Of a stretch of 64,000 nt of DNA, positions 51,721-61,490 are shown piece by piece. The position numbers and the translations under genes were made by a program. The DNA is from CAVORB01 sp964395315 (GTDB lineage Bacteria; Pseudomonadota; Gammaproteobacteria; Chromatiales; Chromatiaceae). Positions within the stretch are counted from its first letter, which is position 1. Each line of letters starts with the position of its first letter. Under the pieces are notes generated by a model. It did no database searches. It was not told the origin of the DNA and saw nothing but the letters and a program-made list of their open reading frames with translations. The stretch is taken from contig CAYNBI010000003.1 of the NCBI GenBank assembly GCA_964395315.1, positions 1 to 64,000 on the forward strand. The letters are read 5' to 3'.

Positions 51721-53970
51721 TCAGGCCAACTCCACGCTCTCCACGCGCTGGAAGCCCCGCGGGAGCTTCTTGCCGCGGCGACCGCGCTCGCCCTGATACT
51801 GATCGAGATCGGCGGGCTTGAGTGTGAAGTGACGCCTGCCTGATCGAATCGTCAGGCTCGCACCCTCGTGGACGACGGCCAGGACGGTGACGAATTCTTC
51901 CCTGGACCTGACCTTTGCCGCCGGGATGTTGATGATCTTGTTGCCCTTGCCCCGCGGCAACTCCGGCAGCTCCGAGACCGGGAAGATGAGCATGTGCCCG
52001 CTGTTGGTGATCGCGGCCAGCCTGTCGCTGTCTCTCTTGAAGATCTGTGCCGGGGGCAGCACCTGCGCGCCCGGGGGCAGGGTCAGCACTGCCTTTCCCG
52101 CCTTCGGCTTGGCGTACAGGGCCTCGAGCGTAGCGATGAAGCCATAGCCGGCGTCGGATGCCAGCAGATACTGCGTGGTCGCCTCGCCGCCGAGCACGGC
52201 CAGGAAGGCCGATCCGGGCGGTGGATCGAGCCGCCCGGTGAGCGGCTCGCCCTGGCCTCTCGCCGACGGCAACGTATGGGCCTGCAGCGAATAGCTGCGG
52301 CCGGTCGTATCCAACAGCACCACTGGCTGATTGCTGCGCACGAACGCCGAGGCGAGATAGCGGTCTCCCGCCTTGTAGCTAAGCCCCAGGGGATCGATCT
52401 CGTGCCCCTTGGCCGAGCGTACCCAACCCTTCTCCGACAGGACCACCGTCACCGGCTCGCTGGGGCTGAGCTCGGTCTCGTCCAGGGCGGCGGAGGCGGG
52501 ACGCGCCCGGATGGGGGATCGGCGATCGTCGCCGTATTTCTCCGCGTCCTTTTTGATCTCCTCGCGGACGAGCCTCTTGAGCTCGGACTCGCTCCCCAGG
52601 GTCCTTTCCAGCCACTCCCGCTCCTTTGCCAGTTCCTCCTGCTCGGCGCGGATCTTCATCTCCTCCAGGCGGGCGAGCTGACGCAGGCGCGTGTTCAGCA
52701 CATACTCGGCCTGTGCATCGGAGAGCGCGAAGCGGGCCATGAGTACGGGCTTGGGCTCGTCTTCGCTGCGGATGATGCGGATCACCTCGTCGATATTGAG
52801 GAAGGCGATCAGCAGACCTTCCAACAGGTGCAGCCGCTCCAGGACCTTGTTCAACCGGTGCTGCAGGCGCCGGCGGACGGTCTCGGTGCGGTAGCTCAGC
52901 CATTCGACCAGGATCTCGCGCAGGTCCATGACCCGCGGGCGGCCGTTCAGGCCGATCATGTTGAGGTTGACCCGGTAGTTGCGCTCCAGATCGGTGGTGG
53001 CGAACAGGTGCGACATCAGCCGTTCCACGTCCACCCGGTTGGAGCGAGGGACGATCACGAGGCGGGTCGGGCTCTCGTGATCGGACTCGTCGCGCAGGTC
53101 CTCGATCATGGGCAGCTTCTTGGCCTGCATCTGGGCGGCGATCTGCTCCATGATGCGGTTGCCCGAGACCTGGTAGGGCAGCGCGGTGATGACGATGTCT
53201 CCCTGCTCCAGCTCGTAACGGGCGCGCAGCTTCACGCTGCCGCCGCCGGTCTGGTACATGCGCCGGATCTCGTCGGCGGGGGTGACGATCTCCGCGGCGG
53301 TCGGGTAATCCGGCCCCGGGACATGCTGCATCAGGTCATCGAGGGTCGCCTTCGGGTGCTTGAGCAGGTGAATGCAGGCGGCGGCGACCTCCCGCAGGTT
53401 GTGGGAGGGGATGTCGGTGGCCATGCCCACGGCAATGCCGGTGGCGCCGTTGAGCAGCACGTTCGGCAGGCGGGCCGGCAGCAGCTTGGGCTCCTCCAGG
53501 GTGCCGTCGAAGTTGGGCTGCCAGTCCACCGTCCCCTGTCCCACCTCGGCGAGCAGCACCTCAGCATAGGGCGCGAGCCGCGCCTCGGTGTAGCGCATGG
53601 CGGCGAATGACTTGGGGTCATCCGGCGAGCCCCAGTTCCCCTGCCCGTCGACCAGGGGATAGCGGTAGGAGAAGTCCTGGGCCATAAGGACCATGGCCTC
53701 GTAGCAGGCCGTGTCCCCGTGGGGATGGAACTTGCCCAGCACGTCGCCGACGGTGCGGGCGGACTTCTTGAACTTGGCGGCAGCCGAGAGCCCCAGCTCC
53801 GACATGGCGTAGAGGATGCGCCGCTGCACGGGCTTGAGGCCATCCCCCACGTGGGGCAAGGCACGGTCGAGAATGACGTACATGGAGTAATCCAGGTACG
53901 CCTTCTCGCTGAAGACCTCGAGCGGCATGCGCTCCAGGCCCTCGCTGTTGTAGACGGGTGTATCGGTCAT
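51721..53970 (-). CDS. parC: DNA topoisomerase IV subunit A
   Basis: Type IIA topoisomerase subunit that decatenates daughter chromosomes. The winged-helix domain has HPHGDTACYEAM (QRDR; Thr87 and Glu91 at the E. coli S80 and E84 positions), the active-site Tyr127 is in MRYTEARL, and the DNA-gate PNVLLNGATGIAVGMATDIP follows. C-terminal beta-pinwheel blades such as GYGFIATLEALYAKPKAGKA give the ParC type. Length is 749 residues, typical. The parE gene is not in the window. Confidence 0.95.
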   Translation of the reverse strand: MTDTPVYNSEGLERMPLEVFSEKAYLDYSMYVILDRALPHVGDGLKPVQRRILYAMSELGLSAAAKFKKSARTVGDVLGKFHPHGDTACYEAMVLMAQDFSYRYPLVDGQGNWGSPDDPKSFAAMRYTEARLAPYAEVLLAEVGQGTVDWQPNFDGTLEEPKLLPARLPNVLLNGATGIAVGMATDIPSHNLREVAAACIHLLKHPKATLDDLMQHVPGPDYPTAAEIVTPADEIRRMYQTGGGSVKLRARYELEQGDIVITALPYQVSGNRIMEQIAAQMQAKKLPMIEDLRDESDHESPTRLVIVPRSNRVDVERLMSHLFATTDLERNYRVNLNMIGLNGRPRVMDLREILVEWLSYRTETVRRRLQHRLNKVLERLHLLEGLLIAFLNIDEVIRIIRSEDEPKPVLMARFALSDAQAEYVLNTRLRQLARLEEMKIRAEQEELAKEREWLERTLGSESELKRLVREEIKKDAEKYGDDRRSPIRARPASAALDETELSPSEPVTVVLSEKGWVRSAKGHEIDPLGLSYKAGDRYLASAFVRSNQPVVLLDTTGRSYSLQAHTLPSARGQGEPLTGRLDPPPGSAFLAVLGGEATTQYLLASDAGYGFIATLEALYAKPKAGKAVLTLPPGAQVLPPAQIFKRDSDRLAAITNSGHMLIFPVSELPELPRGKGNKIINIPAAKVRSREEFVTVLAVVHEGASLTIRSGRRHFTLKPADLDQYQGERGRRGKKLPRGFQRVESVELA

Positions 53971-54115
53971 GTCGTTCGCGGCGGGAGACTTCGATCAGGC
54001 CGCGCATGATGCCGCAAAGGGGGCGGAAATCACAAATCCAGCGCCGCGGAATGGCGCCTGGCCACCACAGAGCACGCCGGCCATCCGGGGGGACGACGGG
54101 CGTGCTCGCGCTCGG

Positions 54116-55390
54116 TCAGCGCGCGGCCGCCAGCGCCTGGTCGATGTCGGCGACGATGTCGTCTATGTGCTCGATGCCGATGGACAGCCTCACCATGTCC
54201 TCCGACACGCCGGCGGTAGCCAGCTCGGCAGGCGAAAGCTGGCGGTGCGTGGTAGTGGCGGGGTGACAGGCCAGGGTCTTGGCGTCGCCGATGTTCACTA
54301 GGCGCACGGCAAGCTGCAGGGCATCGATGAACTTCGCGCCCGCCTCACGCCCGCCCTTGATGCCGAAAGACAGGATGCTCGAAGCCCTGCCGCCCATGTA
54401 CTTGTCCACCAGAGCCTTGTCGGGGCTGTCATCTAGCCCGGCGTAGCGCACCCATTCCACCTGCGCATGTTCCTTGAGGTAGCTCGCGACCGCGACCGCA
54501 TTCTCGCAGTGGCGGTCCATGCGCACCGGCAGGGTCTCGATCCCCTGCAGCACCAGGAAACTGTTGAAGGGCGAGATGGCCGCGCCCATGTTGCGCAGCG
54601 GCACTACGCGGGCGCGGGCGATGTAGGCCGCCGGACCCAAGGCCTGTGTGTACACCACGCCGTGATAGGACACGTCCGGCTCGTTGAGACGGCGGAAGCG
54701 CTCGGCGTGATCGGCCCAGGGAAACTTGCCCGAGTCCACCAGGACGCCGCCAATGGTGGTGCCGTGCCCCCCCATGTATTTGGTCAGGGCGTGAACGACG
54801 ATATCGCACCCATGCTCGAAGGGGCGGCAGAGATAGGGTGTCGGTACCGTGTTATCGACGATCACCGGTACGCCATGGGCGTGCGCCATGTCCGAGATGG
54901 CCTGGAGATCGGCGACGTTTCCCGCCGGATTGCCGATGGATTCGCAGAAGACGGCCTTGGTGCGCGCGTCGATCTTGGCGGCCATGCCCTCGACGTCGTT
55001 GGGGGCAACCATCCGTACCTCGATCCCCAACTGCGGCAGCGTATGGGCGAAGAGGTTGTAGGTGCCGCCGTAAAGGGTCGATGTTGACACGATGTTGTCG
55101 CCGGACTCGGCGATGGTAAAGATCGCGTAGGTCGTGGCCGCCATGCCCGAGGCCAGGGCCAGCCCGCCGATGCCGCCCTCCATCGCCGCCACCCGCTTCT
55201 CCAGCACGTCGCTGGTTGGATTCATGATGCGCGTGTAGATGTTGCCCTGGACCTTGAGGTCAAACAGATCCGCCCCGTGCTGGGTGTCGTCGAAGGCATA
55301 CGAAGTGGTTTGATAGATGGGGGTGGCGACCGCCTTGGTGGTCGGGTCCGGCGCGAAGCCGGCATGGATGGCCAGGGTCTCGATCTTCAT
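54116..55390 (-). CDS. metY: O-acetylhomoserine aminocarboxypropyltransferase
   Basis: PLP enzyme of the Cys/Met metabolism family that forms homocysteine or methionine from O-acetylhomoserine and sulfide or methanethiol. It has IYQTTSYAFDDTQHGADLF, RIMNPTSDVLEKRVAAMEGG, and SLGLVDNTVPTPYLCRP-like VIVDNTVPTPYLCRPFEHGC, and ALTKYMGGHGTTIGG carries the PLP lysine. A final Arg in MVRLSIGIEHIDD is conserved. Length is 424 residues from ATG 55390, with AAGGA upstream. A direct sulfide use would match a sulfur-oxidising host. No SAM riboswitch was seen in the leader. Confidence 0.92.
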   Translation of the reverse strand: MKIETLAIHAGFAPDPTTKAVATPIYQTTSYAFDDTQHGADLFDLKVQGNIYTRIMNPTSDVLEKRVAAMEGGIGGLALASGMAATTYAIFTIAESGDNIVSTSTLYGGTYNLFAHTLPQLGIEVRMVAPNDVEGMAAKIDARTKAVFCESIGNPAGNVADLQAISDMAHAHGVPVIVDNTVPTPYLCRPFEHGCDIVVHALTKYMGGHGTTIGGVLVDSGKFPWADHAERFRRLNEPDVSYHGVVYTQALGPAAYIARARVVPLRNMGAAISPFNSFLVLQGIETLPVRMDRHCENAVAVASYLKEHAQVEWVRYAGLDDSPDKALVDKYMGGRASSILSFGIKGGREAGAKFIDALQLAVRLVNIGDAKTLACHPATTTHRQLSPAELATAGVSEDMVRLSIGIEHIDDIVADIDQALAAAR

Positions 55391-55800
55391 CTGGTGTGTC
55401 CTTTGGTGGTTGTCGTTCTCATGGCACCACGGGTGCGTGGCGGGGAGCGCCTGCGCCATGTGCCGATGCCGTATGCACGGCCGGACAGGGTTCTGGGTCT
55501 CTGCGGCAACGCTGGAGAGATCCTCGCCTCACACGGTCGTGCCTGTTGGATGGTACTTTCGTGCCGTCGGGCTGTCGACGCCGGCACGCCGGAGTGACAC
55601 TCGAGCCGTCCGCGCGACCCGGGCCGCCCAGTCCGACGCCCCAGCACCGAGAAATCCGCTCAAGCTTGTCCGAATCGGTCCAACTTTGTCGGCCATCGGT
55701 ATTAGAATAGAAATGAATGCCCATGCTTCCCGCAGTGGCATATCCGGAAGGGCGCGGCTACTCTCTTGCGATCGGGCACACCCGTTCAGAAGGGGCGAAC
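55391..55800. other. 410-base intergenic region, divergent promoters
   Basis: Between the divergent metY (minus) and pentapeptide (plus) genes. No gene; a TAGAAT box at 55703-55708 has no proper -35. No SAM-type riboswitch core was found in either orientation. Confidence 0.35.
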
Positions 55801-56655
55801 ATGATCGAGATCAGACACAAAGATACCGGAGACGTGCTCGAAACCTTGGAGGCGGAAACCCTTGTTGGCGCGGACTTGCGGGATATGCGCCTCAACGGGG
55901 CGGATTTTCGCGGCGCCGACCTGAGCGGTGCCAATCTCGAGCTGAGTGATCTCATCGAGGCCGATCTGAGCAGCGCTATCCTGCGCAACGCCGTCCTGCT
56001 CGGCGCGCACCTCGACCGCGCCAACCTCGCCGGTGCGGACCTAACCCGCGCGCGCCTGGGCTCGGAGCATCCATCGCGATCGGCGATGCTGAGCGGAGCC
56101 GACCTCTCAAGCGTCAATCTGGAGGGTGCGGACCTGCGTAACGCAGAGATCCGTCAGGCCAATCTGCAGGGTGCCAACCTCAGCGGAGCGGACTTGCGGG
56201 GAACGGATTTCTACGGCAGTAACCTTTGTCACGTGACCGCGCGCAAGGCCCTGTTCATCCGCGCCAACCTGCGCGAGACCAACCTGTGCGGCGCGGACCT
56301 GCGCGATTCGCACCTCAACGACGCCAATCTCGTGCGCGCCAGCATGCACGAGGCCGACCTATCGAGCGTGCATCCGGGCGGATTCACCGTCATCAACCTG
56401 GCGAACCTGGAGGGCGCGGACCTGCGGGGGGCGAACCTGCGCAATGTCTCCGCCCAGGACACGAACATGCGCAATGCCGACCTTCGCGATGTGGACTTCA
56501 GCGAGGCGGTGCTCGGGGGAGCGATCCTGCGCCGGGCGAACGTCGCCAACGCCGACTTTACCGGTGTCGAATTGGCGAGCGTCACCATGGAATTCGCCAA
56601 CTTCTCCAAGGCCCGCAACGCGGTGATTCCGGCGTACAAGAAGAACCTGCGGTAA
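55801..56655 (+). CDS. pentapeptide-repeat protein
   Basis: 284-residue protein made of A(D/N)LXX repeats, about 45, from residue 20 to 265, folding as a right-handed quadrilateral beta-helix. The repeats are broken once by GSEHPSRSA (about 85-95) and again by SVHPGGFTVI (about 190-200), marking loops. AAGGGG at about 55788 precedes the ATG at 55801; the frame is open from 55717. Some such proteins (Qnr, MfpA) mimic DNA and protect gyrase or topoisomerase IV, but the looped pattern here does not prove this. Confidence 0.88.
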   Translation: MIEIRHKDTGDVLETLEAETLVGADLRDMRLNGADFRGADLSGANLELSDLIEADLSSAILRNAVLLGAHLDRANLAGADLTRARLGSEHPSRSAMLSGADLSSVNLEGADLRNAEIRQANLQGANLSGADLRGTDFYGSNLCHVTARKALFIRANLRETNLCGADLRDSHLNDANLVRASMHEADLSSVHPGGFTVINLANLEGADLRGANLRNVSAQDTNMRNADLRDVDFSEAVLGGAILRRANVANADFTGVELASVTMEFANFSKARNAVIPAYKKNLR

Positions 56656-56987
56656 CGGACCGGCTCAGCCGCCCCGGCGACCGGTAGCGTCGGCGCTGGT
56701 CACAGAGACTGCGTCGACGTAGCCCAACCCCGGCCGTCTGACCTGCCAGGGAAATGCGGCGATTGGGCGCCTCCGGGGGCGCGTCGACACGGCGCCGTTC
56801 TCAAGCGCCTAAGCGAGTGGAAACGGAGCCACCCAAGAACCGCGGTTCTTGGGTGGCGTGCTGACGTGTTCCCGGATGGCCACCCTCAGCGTCTGGGAGG
56901 TCCGCTCTCCCGACTGGACGCCGACCGCTGCTCAGGACCCGCCTGGCCCCGGCCGCGAATACGGCGCATCAGCCGGGAGCGATCCCG
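56656..56987. other. 332-base intergenic region with repeat copy 3
   Basis: The gap between two convergent genes contains repeat copy 3 with its perfect palindrome (56829-56856). No gene elsewhere. Confidence 0.5.
56829..56881 (-). repeat. dispersed intergenic repeat, copy 3, with 28-base perfect palindrome
   Basis: Reverse-orientation copy of the repeat. The minus strand begins GGCCATCCGGGAACACG and contains TCAGCACGCCACCCA. The right arm is part of a perfect 28-base palindrome at 56829-56856 (CCACCCAAGAACCG/CGGTTCTTGGGTGG). It lies between the convergent pentapeptide and sat genes, which could use it as a transcript-end structure, but no T-run follows. Confidence 0.65.
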
Positions 56988-58175
56988 TCACTTCAGAGAC
57001 TGATAGTAATCCATGAGTATCTTTGCCACCTCCGGACGGGAGAATTCCGGCGGAGGCGCGATGCCGTTGCCGAGCATCTCGCGCACTTTTGTGCCCGACA
57101 AAAGCACGAAGTCTTCCTTGGTATGGTCGGGCGCCTCGCGCATCATGACCACCTTGTTCAGCTTTTTCGAGTAAGCAGTGTGGTCTGCCTTGAAGATCTC
57201 GATCTCGAGGGCGCCCTCCGGCACCTCTTCGTCGAAGATCGTCTGGGCGTCGAAGGCGCCGTAGTAGTCGCCGACCCCGGCGTGGTCGCGACCGATGATG
57301 AAGTGGGTCGCACCCATGTTCTGGCGGAAGTAGGCGTGCAGGACCGCCTCGCGGGGCCCCGCGTAGAGCATATCGAAGCCGTAACCCGTGACCATGGCGC
57401 TGTTGGGCGGGAAATAGAGCTCGACCATCTTGCGGATCGCGGCATCACGGACCGGCGCTGGAATGTCGCCCGGCTTGAGCTTGCCGAGCAGCATGTGGAT
57501 CACCAGACCGTCACATCCCAACCGGTCCATGGCCATGTGACAAAGCTCTTCATGGGCCAGGTGCATGGGATTTCGGGTCTGAAAGGCAACGACCTTCGTC
57601 CATCCGCGCTCTTGGATCTCGTTTCGGATCTCAACCGCCGTACGGAAGGTGTCGGGAAAGTCGTCCTGGAAGTACGAGAAGTGTAGGACCTGGACGGCTC
57701 CGGAAACGGCGAAACGGCCCTGGCTGTTGAAGGCCGCGACACCCGGGTGCTCCACGTCATCCGTACGGTAGACCTTGTCGGTCATGTAGGCCATCTGCTC
57801 ATCCGTGACCTCCTCGATCGCCTCGACATCCATGATGGCAAGCACAGGGGTTCCCTCGACGTTCGGGTCACGCAACGCGATGCGTTGTGCGCCCCGAATC
57901 GCGTCCACGTTCTCGAGCAGGCACATGACGGGAACCGGGAAGAAGGCGCCGTTGGTCATGCGCATGTTCTCGCAGGTGCCCATGGCGTCGGCCACATTCA
58001 TGAAACCGCGAAGCGGGCTGAAGTAGCCGCCCCCCATCATCACCGCATTTCCGGCGGCCTGGGAACTGATGACGACCGAGGGCAGTCCCTCTGCCTCGCT
58101 CATCAGCTCGTGGTGCTTGTCAGGATCGTAGACGAACAAGGGTTGCAGTTCATCGGCGCCGACTGGTTTGATCAT
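56988..58175 (-). CDS. sat: sulfate adenylyltransferase (ATP sulfurylase)
   Basis: Homo-oligomeric ATP sulfurylase of the Sat type. The ATP site QTRNPMHLAHE and GRDHAGVGDYY and the LSGTKVRE end are intact. In sulfur-oxidising bacteria it runs in reverse to make ATP from adenosine phosphosulfate and pyrophosphate; in assimilation it makes APS. Length is 395 residues. AAGGAGAGG immediately upstream is a strong ribosome site. No aprAB, dsr or sox gene is nearby, so direction of use is not proved by context. Confidence 0.92.
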   Translation of the reverse strand: MIKPVGADELQPLFVYDPDKHHELMSEAEGLPSVVISSQAAGNAVMMGGGYFSPLRGFMNVADAMGTCENMRMTNGAFFPVPVMCLLENVDAIRGAQRIALRDPNVEGTPVLAIMDVEAIEEVTDEQMAYMTDKVYRTDDVEHPGVAAFNSQGRFAVSGAVQVLHFSYFQDDFPDTFRTAVEIRNEIQERGWTKVVAFQTRNPMHLAHEELCHMAMDRLGCDGLVIHMLLGKLKPGDIPAPVRDAAIRKMVELYFPPNSAMVTGYGFDMLYAGPREAVLHAYFRQNMGATHFIIGRDHAGVGDYYGAFDAQTIFDEEVPEGALEIEIFKADHTAYSKKLNKVVMMREAPDHTKEDFVLLSGTKVREMLGNGIAPPPEFSRPEVAKILMDYYQSLK

Positions 58176-58624
58176 CTTCTGCCTCTCCTTACGACCCTCT
58201 CTCGTGAACCCGGATGCCGTGGAAGACGACGTCCGGAACGCTGAGGAGCCTTGGTTTTGAAAGCTTTCGGCGGGAATCGCCGGGGACGCGCAACCGCTTC
58301 GTCACTCGGACCGAGACGGTGCAGGCACAACCGCCGAAACCTTAACACAGTCACGGGATTGACCATCCAAGGTTGTGTTTATAGCGGCAACAAAAAACCT
58401 TGCCATTTCGCGTACAATGTCACGGCCAGCCGGCGCCACGAAGCGGGTTTGGTTAGGAGCCGGAAACGGCAGCGCCCGCGGACGCTTACCGGCCGCGCCG
58501 ATTTCGGATAACATTGCCGAAAAGCACAAAGACTCAGGCTTCACTGCGTTCCGCTTGCCGAACGCGGACGACCGCTTCAGTTTTCAGAACCGTATCTCGT
58601 CCAGTTGAGTTCCGAGAGCCCACA
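58176..58624. other. 449-base intergenic region
   Basis: Divergent promoters for sat (minus) and the 72-residue gene (plus). A weak plus-strand candidate is TTGACC (58359-58364) and TATAGC (58380-58385) with a short 15-base spacer. The GC falls in this section. No gene seen. Confidence 0.35.
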
Positions 58625-58843
58625 ATGCCCTACTACGTTTACCGGATCGCTCCGCCACTCGACCTGACACACATCGACACCAAAGATAATTACAAAGACG
58701 CTCGCGGCTTGGTACGCGGGTTGCGGGAGGGGCTACAGAATGGTGACGAAGTTCAGATTCGAATGGTGTTCGCCAGAAATCAGGCGGAAGCGGAGAAGCT
58801 GTTGTCTACGCCCCGCGATGAAAGGGTCATCGGAGAGGATTAG
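58625..58843 (+). CDS. conserved small protein upstream of DUF1631 gene
   Basis: 72-residue soluble protein beginning MPYYVYRIAPPLDLTHIDTK and ending in EAEKLLSTPRDERVIGED. It carries a helical region (DARGLVRGLREGLQNGDEVQ). It belongs to a small family that I recall beside DUF1631 genes. Function unknown. The ATG at 58625 is chosen because the conserved MPYYVYRI starts there; the frame is open from 58514. Confidence 0.75.
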   Translation: MPYYVYRIAPPLDLTHIDTKDNYKDARGLVRGLREGLQNGDEVQIRMVFARNQAEAEKLLSTPRDERVIGED

Positions 58844-58963
58844 CCGCGAGCCGCAGCGTGAGGGGCCGCACCGTGCCGACCGACCGGATTCACCTGAAGC
58901 ACTCGCGCGAAGGCGGACCACGCACCTGCCCGTAGGACCAGTTCAGAGCGCCCCGAATCAGCA

Positions 58964-61258
58964 ATGATCGAGACTAGACCGCACAGCACCTCGGATCGCA
59001 AACGTTATTCTGAGGTGCTGGAACAGTGCCGAGATATCGTGCTGATCTTCAGCAACTCCCAACTCTCCGAGCTGTTTGAGAATGCTGGCTCCGCCCTGCT
59101 CGATTTCGCCGAGCGCGCGGAGAACAACGCCATTCAAGGGCGCTTCTTCGAGGCCATGGGCCTGGTGCAGCGGCGTCGCCCCGACATAGAGCATATCTAT
59201 CGCCAGGAGATAGCCGACGGATTCGACAACTTCGGCCACATGGCACCGCCCTCCCAAGAGCACGAGTCAGGCGCCGCCGACGGAGAAGATCCCGACGGCC
59301 TAGATTCGAAGCTGTCCCTGGTCGAGCCGGATGAGATGGAGGAATCCGTCGCCGCGGAGAACCTGACCATCAAGGCCAACGCGACCTACTTCCAGGAGCT
59401 CTACGCCCTCAGCCATCGCCTTGCGGTCATTAACGACGGCAAGAAGCTCAAGGAATACGAGATCCCCGCCGGCCCCCATCATCTGGTGCGCGCCTATCGC
59501 CGGTCGCTCGCGAATCTCGACCTCGAGGTGAGGATCAAGATCATCCTCTACGCCTTGTTCGACAAGTTCGTGATGAAGCAGGCCAAGGGTCTGTATGACG
59601 AGCTCAACAGCAGCCTCAAGGCCGCCGGGATCCTTCCCAACCTGAAGCCCGTGCCGTTGCGCGGTGATCAGGCTGGCGCGCAAGCCGGCGCCAAACCGGA
59701 TGCGAGCGAAGAGGAAGCCGAATCGCCTCCGGAGGGTCAGGAGGCGCCGTCGCTTGGCGCGGAGCTCTTCGACTCGATCATCGACCTGATGTCCAATCGC
59801 CGCTTCGGCGGTCGTCGCCCCGGGGCGCGCCGGCCACGCGCGCCGGTCGATCCCTCCGTGGCTGCGGCGGAATCGCGTCACCTCGTGTCCGCCCTCGGGA
59901 ATCTGCAGTCGCAGACCAGCAGCGAATCCGTGTCGGCCCTGGTGGCCGAAGCGATCGAGATCCCGAACATCGAGGTCGATACCGCCTTCATCGAAAAGGT
60001 CAAGACCACTCTGACCCAGGAACGGGAGCATGTGCTGTCGCAGATCGACCGCGACAAGCTCTCTCCGATGGATGCGGACCTGATCGATCTTATCGGCATG
60101 TTGTTCGAGTACATGCTGAACGACCCGGTCCTCCCGAACGTGGCCAAGGCACTGCTCAGCCACCTGCATACCCCGTACCTCAAGGTCGCGCTCATTGACC
60201 GCCGGCTGCTGGTGGATGTGAATCACCCGGCACGACGCCTACTCGACCAGATGGTCGAATCCGGCAGCCTGTGGGTGGAGGAGAGCAACCCGCAACGCGG
60301 TATCTTCCCCGCCATGCGGCGGATCGTAGACCGCGTGCTACAGGAATTCACCAACGACGTGTCGCTGTTCGAGGAGCTCCTCACCTCCTTCGAGCAGTCG
60401 ATGAGCGAGCAGCAGCGGCGGACTGACACCACGGAGCAGCGCACCCAGGACGCCGCCCGCGGGCGGGAGAAGCTGCAATTAGCCAAGCGCAGGGCCAATC
60501 ACCAGATTCAGCTCCTGCTGCAGAACGGCCCACTGCCGCCCCAGGTTGTTGCCTTTCTGAGCAAGACCTGGATGGATCATCTGGTATTTATCCTCCTCCG
60601 CGACGAGCACGAGGACCGCGGCGACGCGTGGAAGCAGGCCGTGACCACTGCCGAGAACCTGTTCTCGCTCTTTGACCCCGATGCTGATGCAGCCGAGCGC
60701 AAGCGGCGGTACGCATCCATCCCGACGTTGCGCGAGGAGATCTCCGCCGCGATCCAACACACGGGCAGCTACACGCATGCAACGCTTGATGCCCTCTACT
60801 CACTGCTGGAAGCACCCGACACCTGGGACCAAAAGGCCGCAGAGCGTGCCGCCGAGTCTGCTCCTCCGGCACAACAGCTGGAACCGCCTCCCGCGTTAGC
60901 CGAGGGCCCGTCGGCAGCGGATGAGCAGATCAGCGAGAAGGAGCAAGCAGTCATTAAACGACTGCGCAAGATGAAATTCGGAACCTGGTTCGAATTCAGC
61001 GGGGAATCCGGCGGACCGTCACGCAGGATCAAGCTCTCCTGGCTCAGCCCCCTGACCGCTACCTGCATGTTCGTGGATCGATCGGGCATGCAGGCGGAAA
61101 TCAAGACACTCCACGAACTGGCACAGGAGATCCTGTCGGGGCGCGCCAAGGTCATCCCGCGGCCCAAGCATCCGTTTATCGAGCGGGCGATGGTCTCTAT
61201 CCGCAAGATGCTGCAGAGCGAGGACAAGAAACCCGCGGCAGCCCCCGGTCAGCGCTGA
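58964..61258 (+). CDS. DUF1631 family protein
   Basis: 764-residue cytoplasmic protein of family DUF1631, common in Gammaproteobacteria and unassigned. It is rich in helices, with Glu/Ser-rich linkers near residues 230-290. The final 130 residues (FGTWFEFSGESGGPSRRIKL and LSWLSPLTATCMFVDRSGMQ) look like a PilZ-like beta-barrel, which suggests c-di-GMP binding, but the RxxxR and DxSxxG motifs were not seen. It follows the 72-residue gene by 120 bases. Confidence 0.83.
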   Translation: MIETRPHSTSDRKRYSEVLEQCRDIVLIFSNSQLSELFENAGSALLDFAERAENNAIQGRFFEAMGLVQRRRPDIEHIYRQEIADGFDNFGHMAPPSQEHESGAADGEDPDGLDSKLSLVEPDEMEESVAAENLTIKANATYFQELYALSHRLAVINDGKKLKEYEIPAGPHHLVRAYRRSLANLDLEVRIKIILYALFDKFVMKQAKGLYDELNSSLKAAGILPNLKPVPLRGDQAGAQAGAKPDASEEEAESPPEGQEAPSLGAELFDSIIDLMSNRRFGGRRPGARRPRAPVDPSVAAAESRHLVSALGNLQSQTSSESVSALVAEAIEIPNIEVDTAFIEKVKTTLTQEREHVLSQIDRDKLSPMDADLIDLIGMLFEYMLNDPVLPNVAKALLSHLHTPYLKVALIDRRLLVDVNHPARRLLDQMVESGSLWVEESNPQRGIFPAMRRIVDRVLQEFTNDVSLFEELLTSFEQSMSEQQRRTDTTEQRTQDAARGREKLQLAKRRANHQIQLLLQNGPLPPQVVAFLSKTWMDHLVFILLRDEHEDRGDAWKQAVTTAENLFSLFDPDADAAERKRRYASIPTLREEISAAIQHTGSYTHATLDALYSLLEAPDTWDQKAAERAAESAPPAQQLEPPPALAEGPSAADEQISEKEQAVIKRLRKMKFGTWFEFSGESGGPSRRIKLSWLSPLTATCMFVDRSGMQAEIKTLHELAQEILSGRAKVIPRPKHPFIERAMVSIRKMLQSEDKKPAAAPGQR

Positions 61259-61490
61259 TATCCGCCAATAAGGGATCGGAGCAGTTCGCCCCGGCTTGCG
61301 GCGGGGGCAAGGACTTCCCTCCCCAGTTTTGGCTTGCGTGCAGGAACAAAGGCGTCTCGCCAGCTGAATTACCGGGTGTTCCACAGACGGCGCGCACGGA
61401 AGTGGACGCGAGTACGAGCCGAAGCAAATCGGCGCGGCCGCCGCAAGGGTTGAGGAATATCTCCCTGAGGAATGAGGGCGCTCCGCCCTC

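Noticed and set aside
55391..55560. Possible SAM or SAH riboswitch before metY
   Set aside because: The leader sequence lacks the conserved cores of SAM-I, SAM-II or SAH riboswitches that I could compare by eye; the sequence is long enough only for small classes and none matched.
56829..56856. The 28-base palindrome as an intrinsic terminator
   Set aside because: No T-run follows in either direction, and the palindrome forms part of a dispersed repeat; so it is listed as a repeat instead.
58359..58385. Sigma70 promoter TTGACC-TATAGC upstream of the 72-residue gene
   Set aside because: The 15-base spacer is too short and the -10 is poor; kept only as a weak note.
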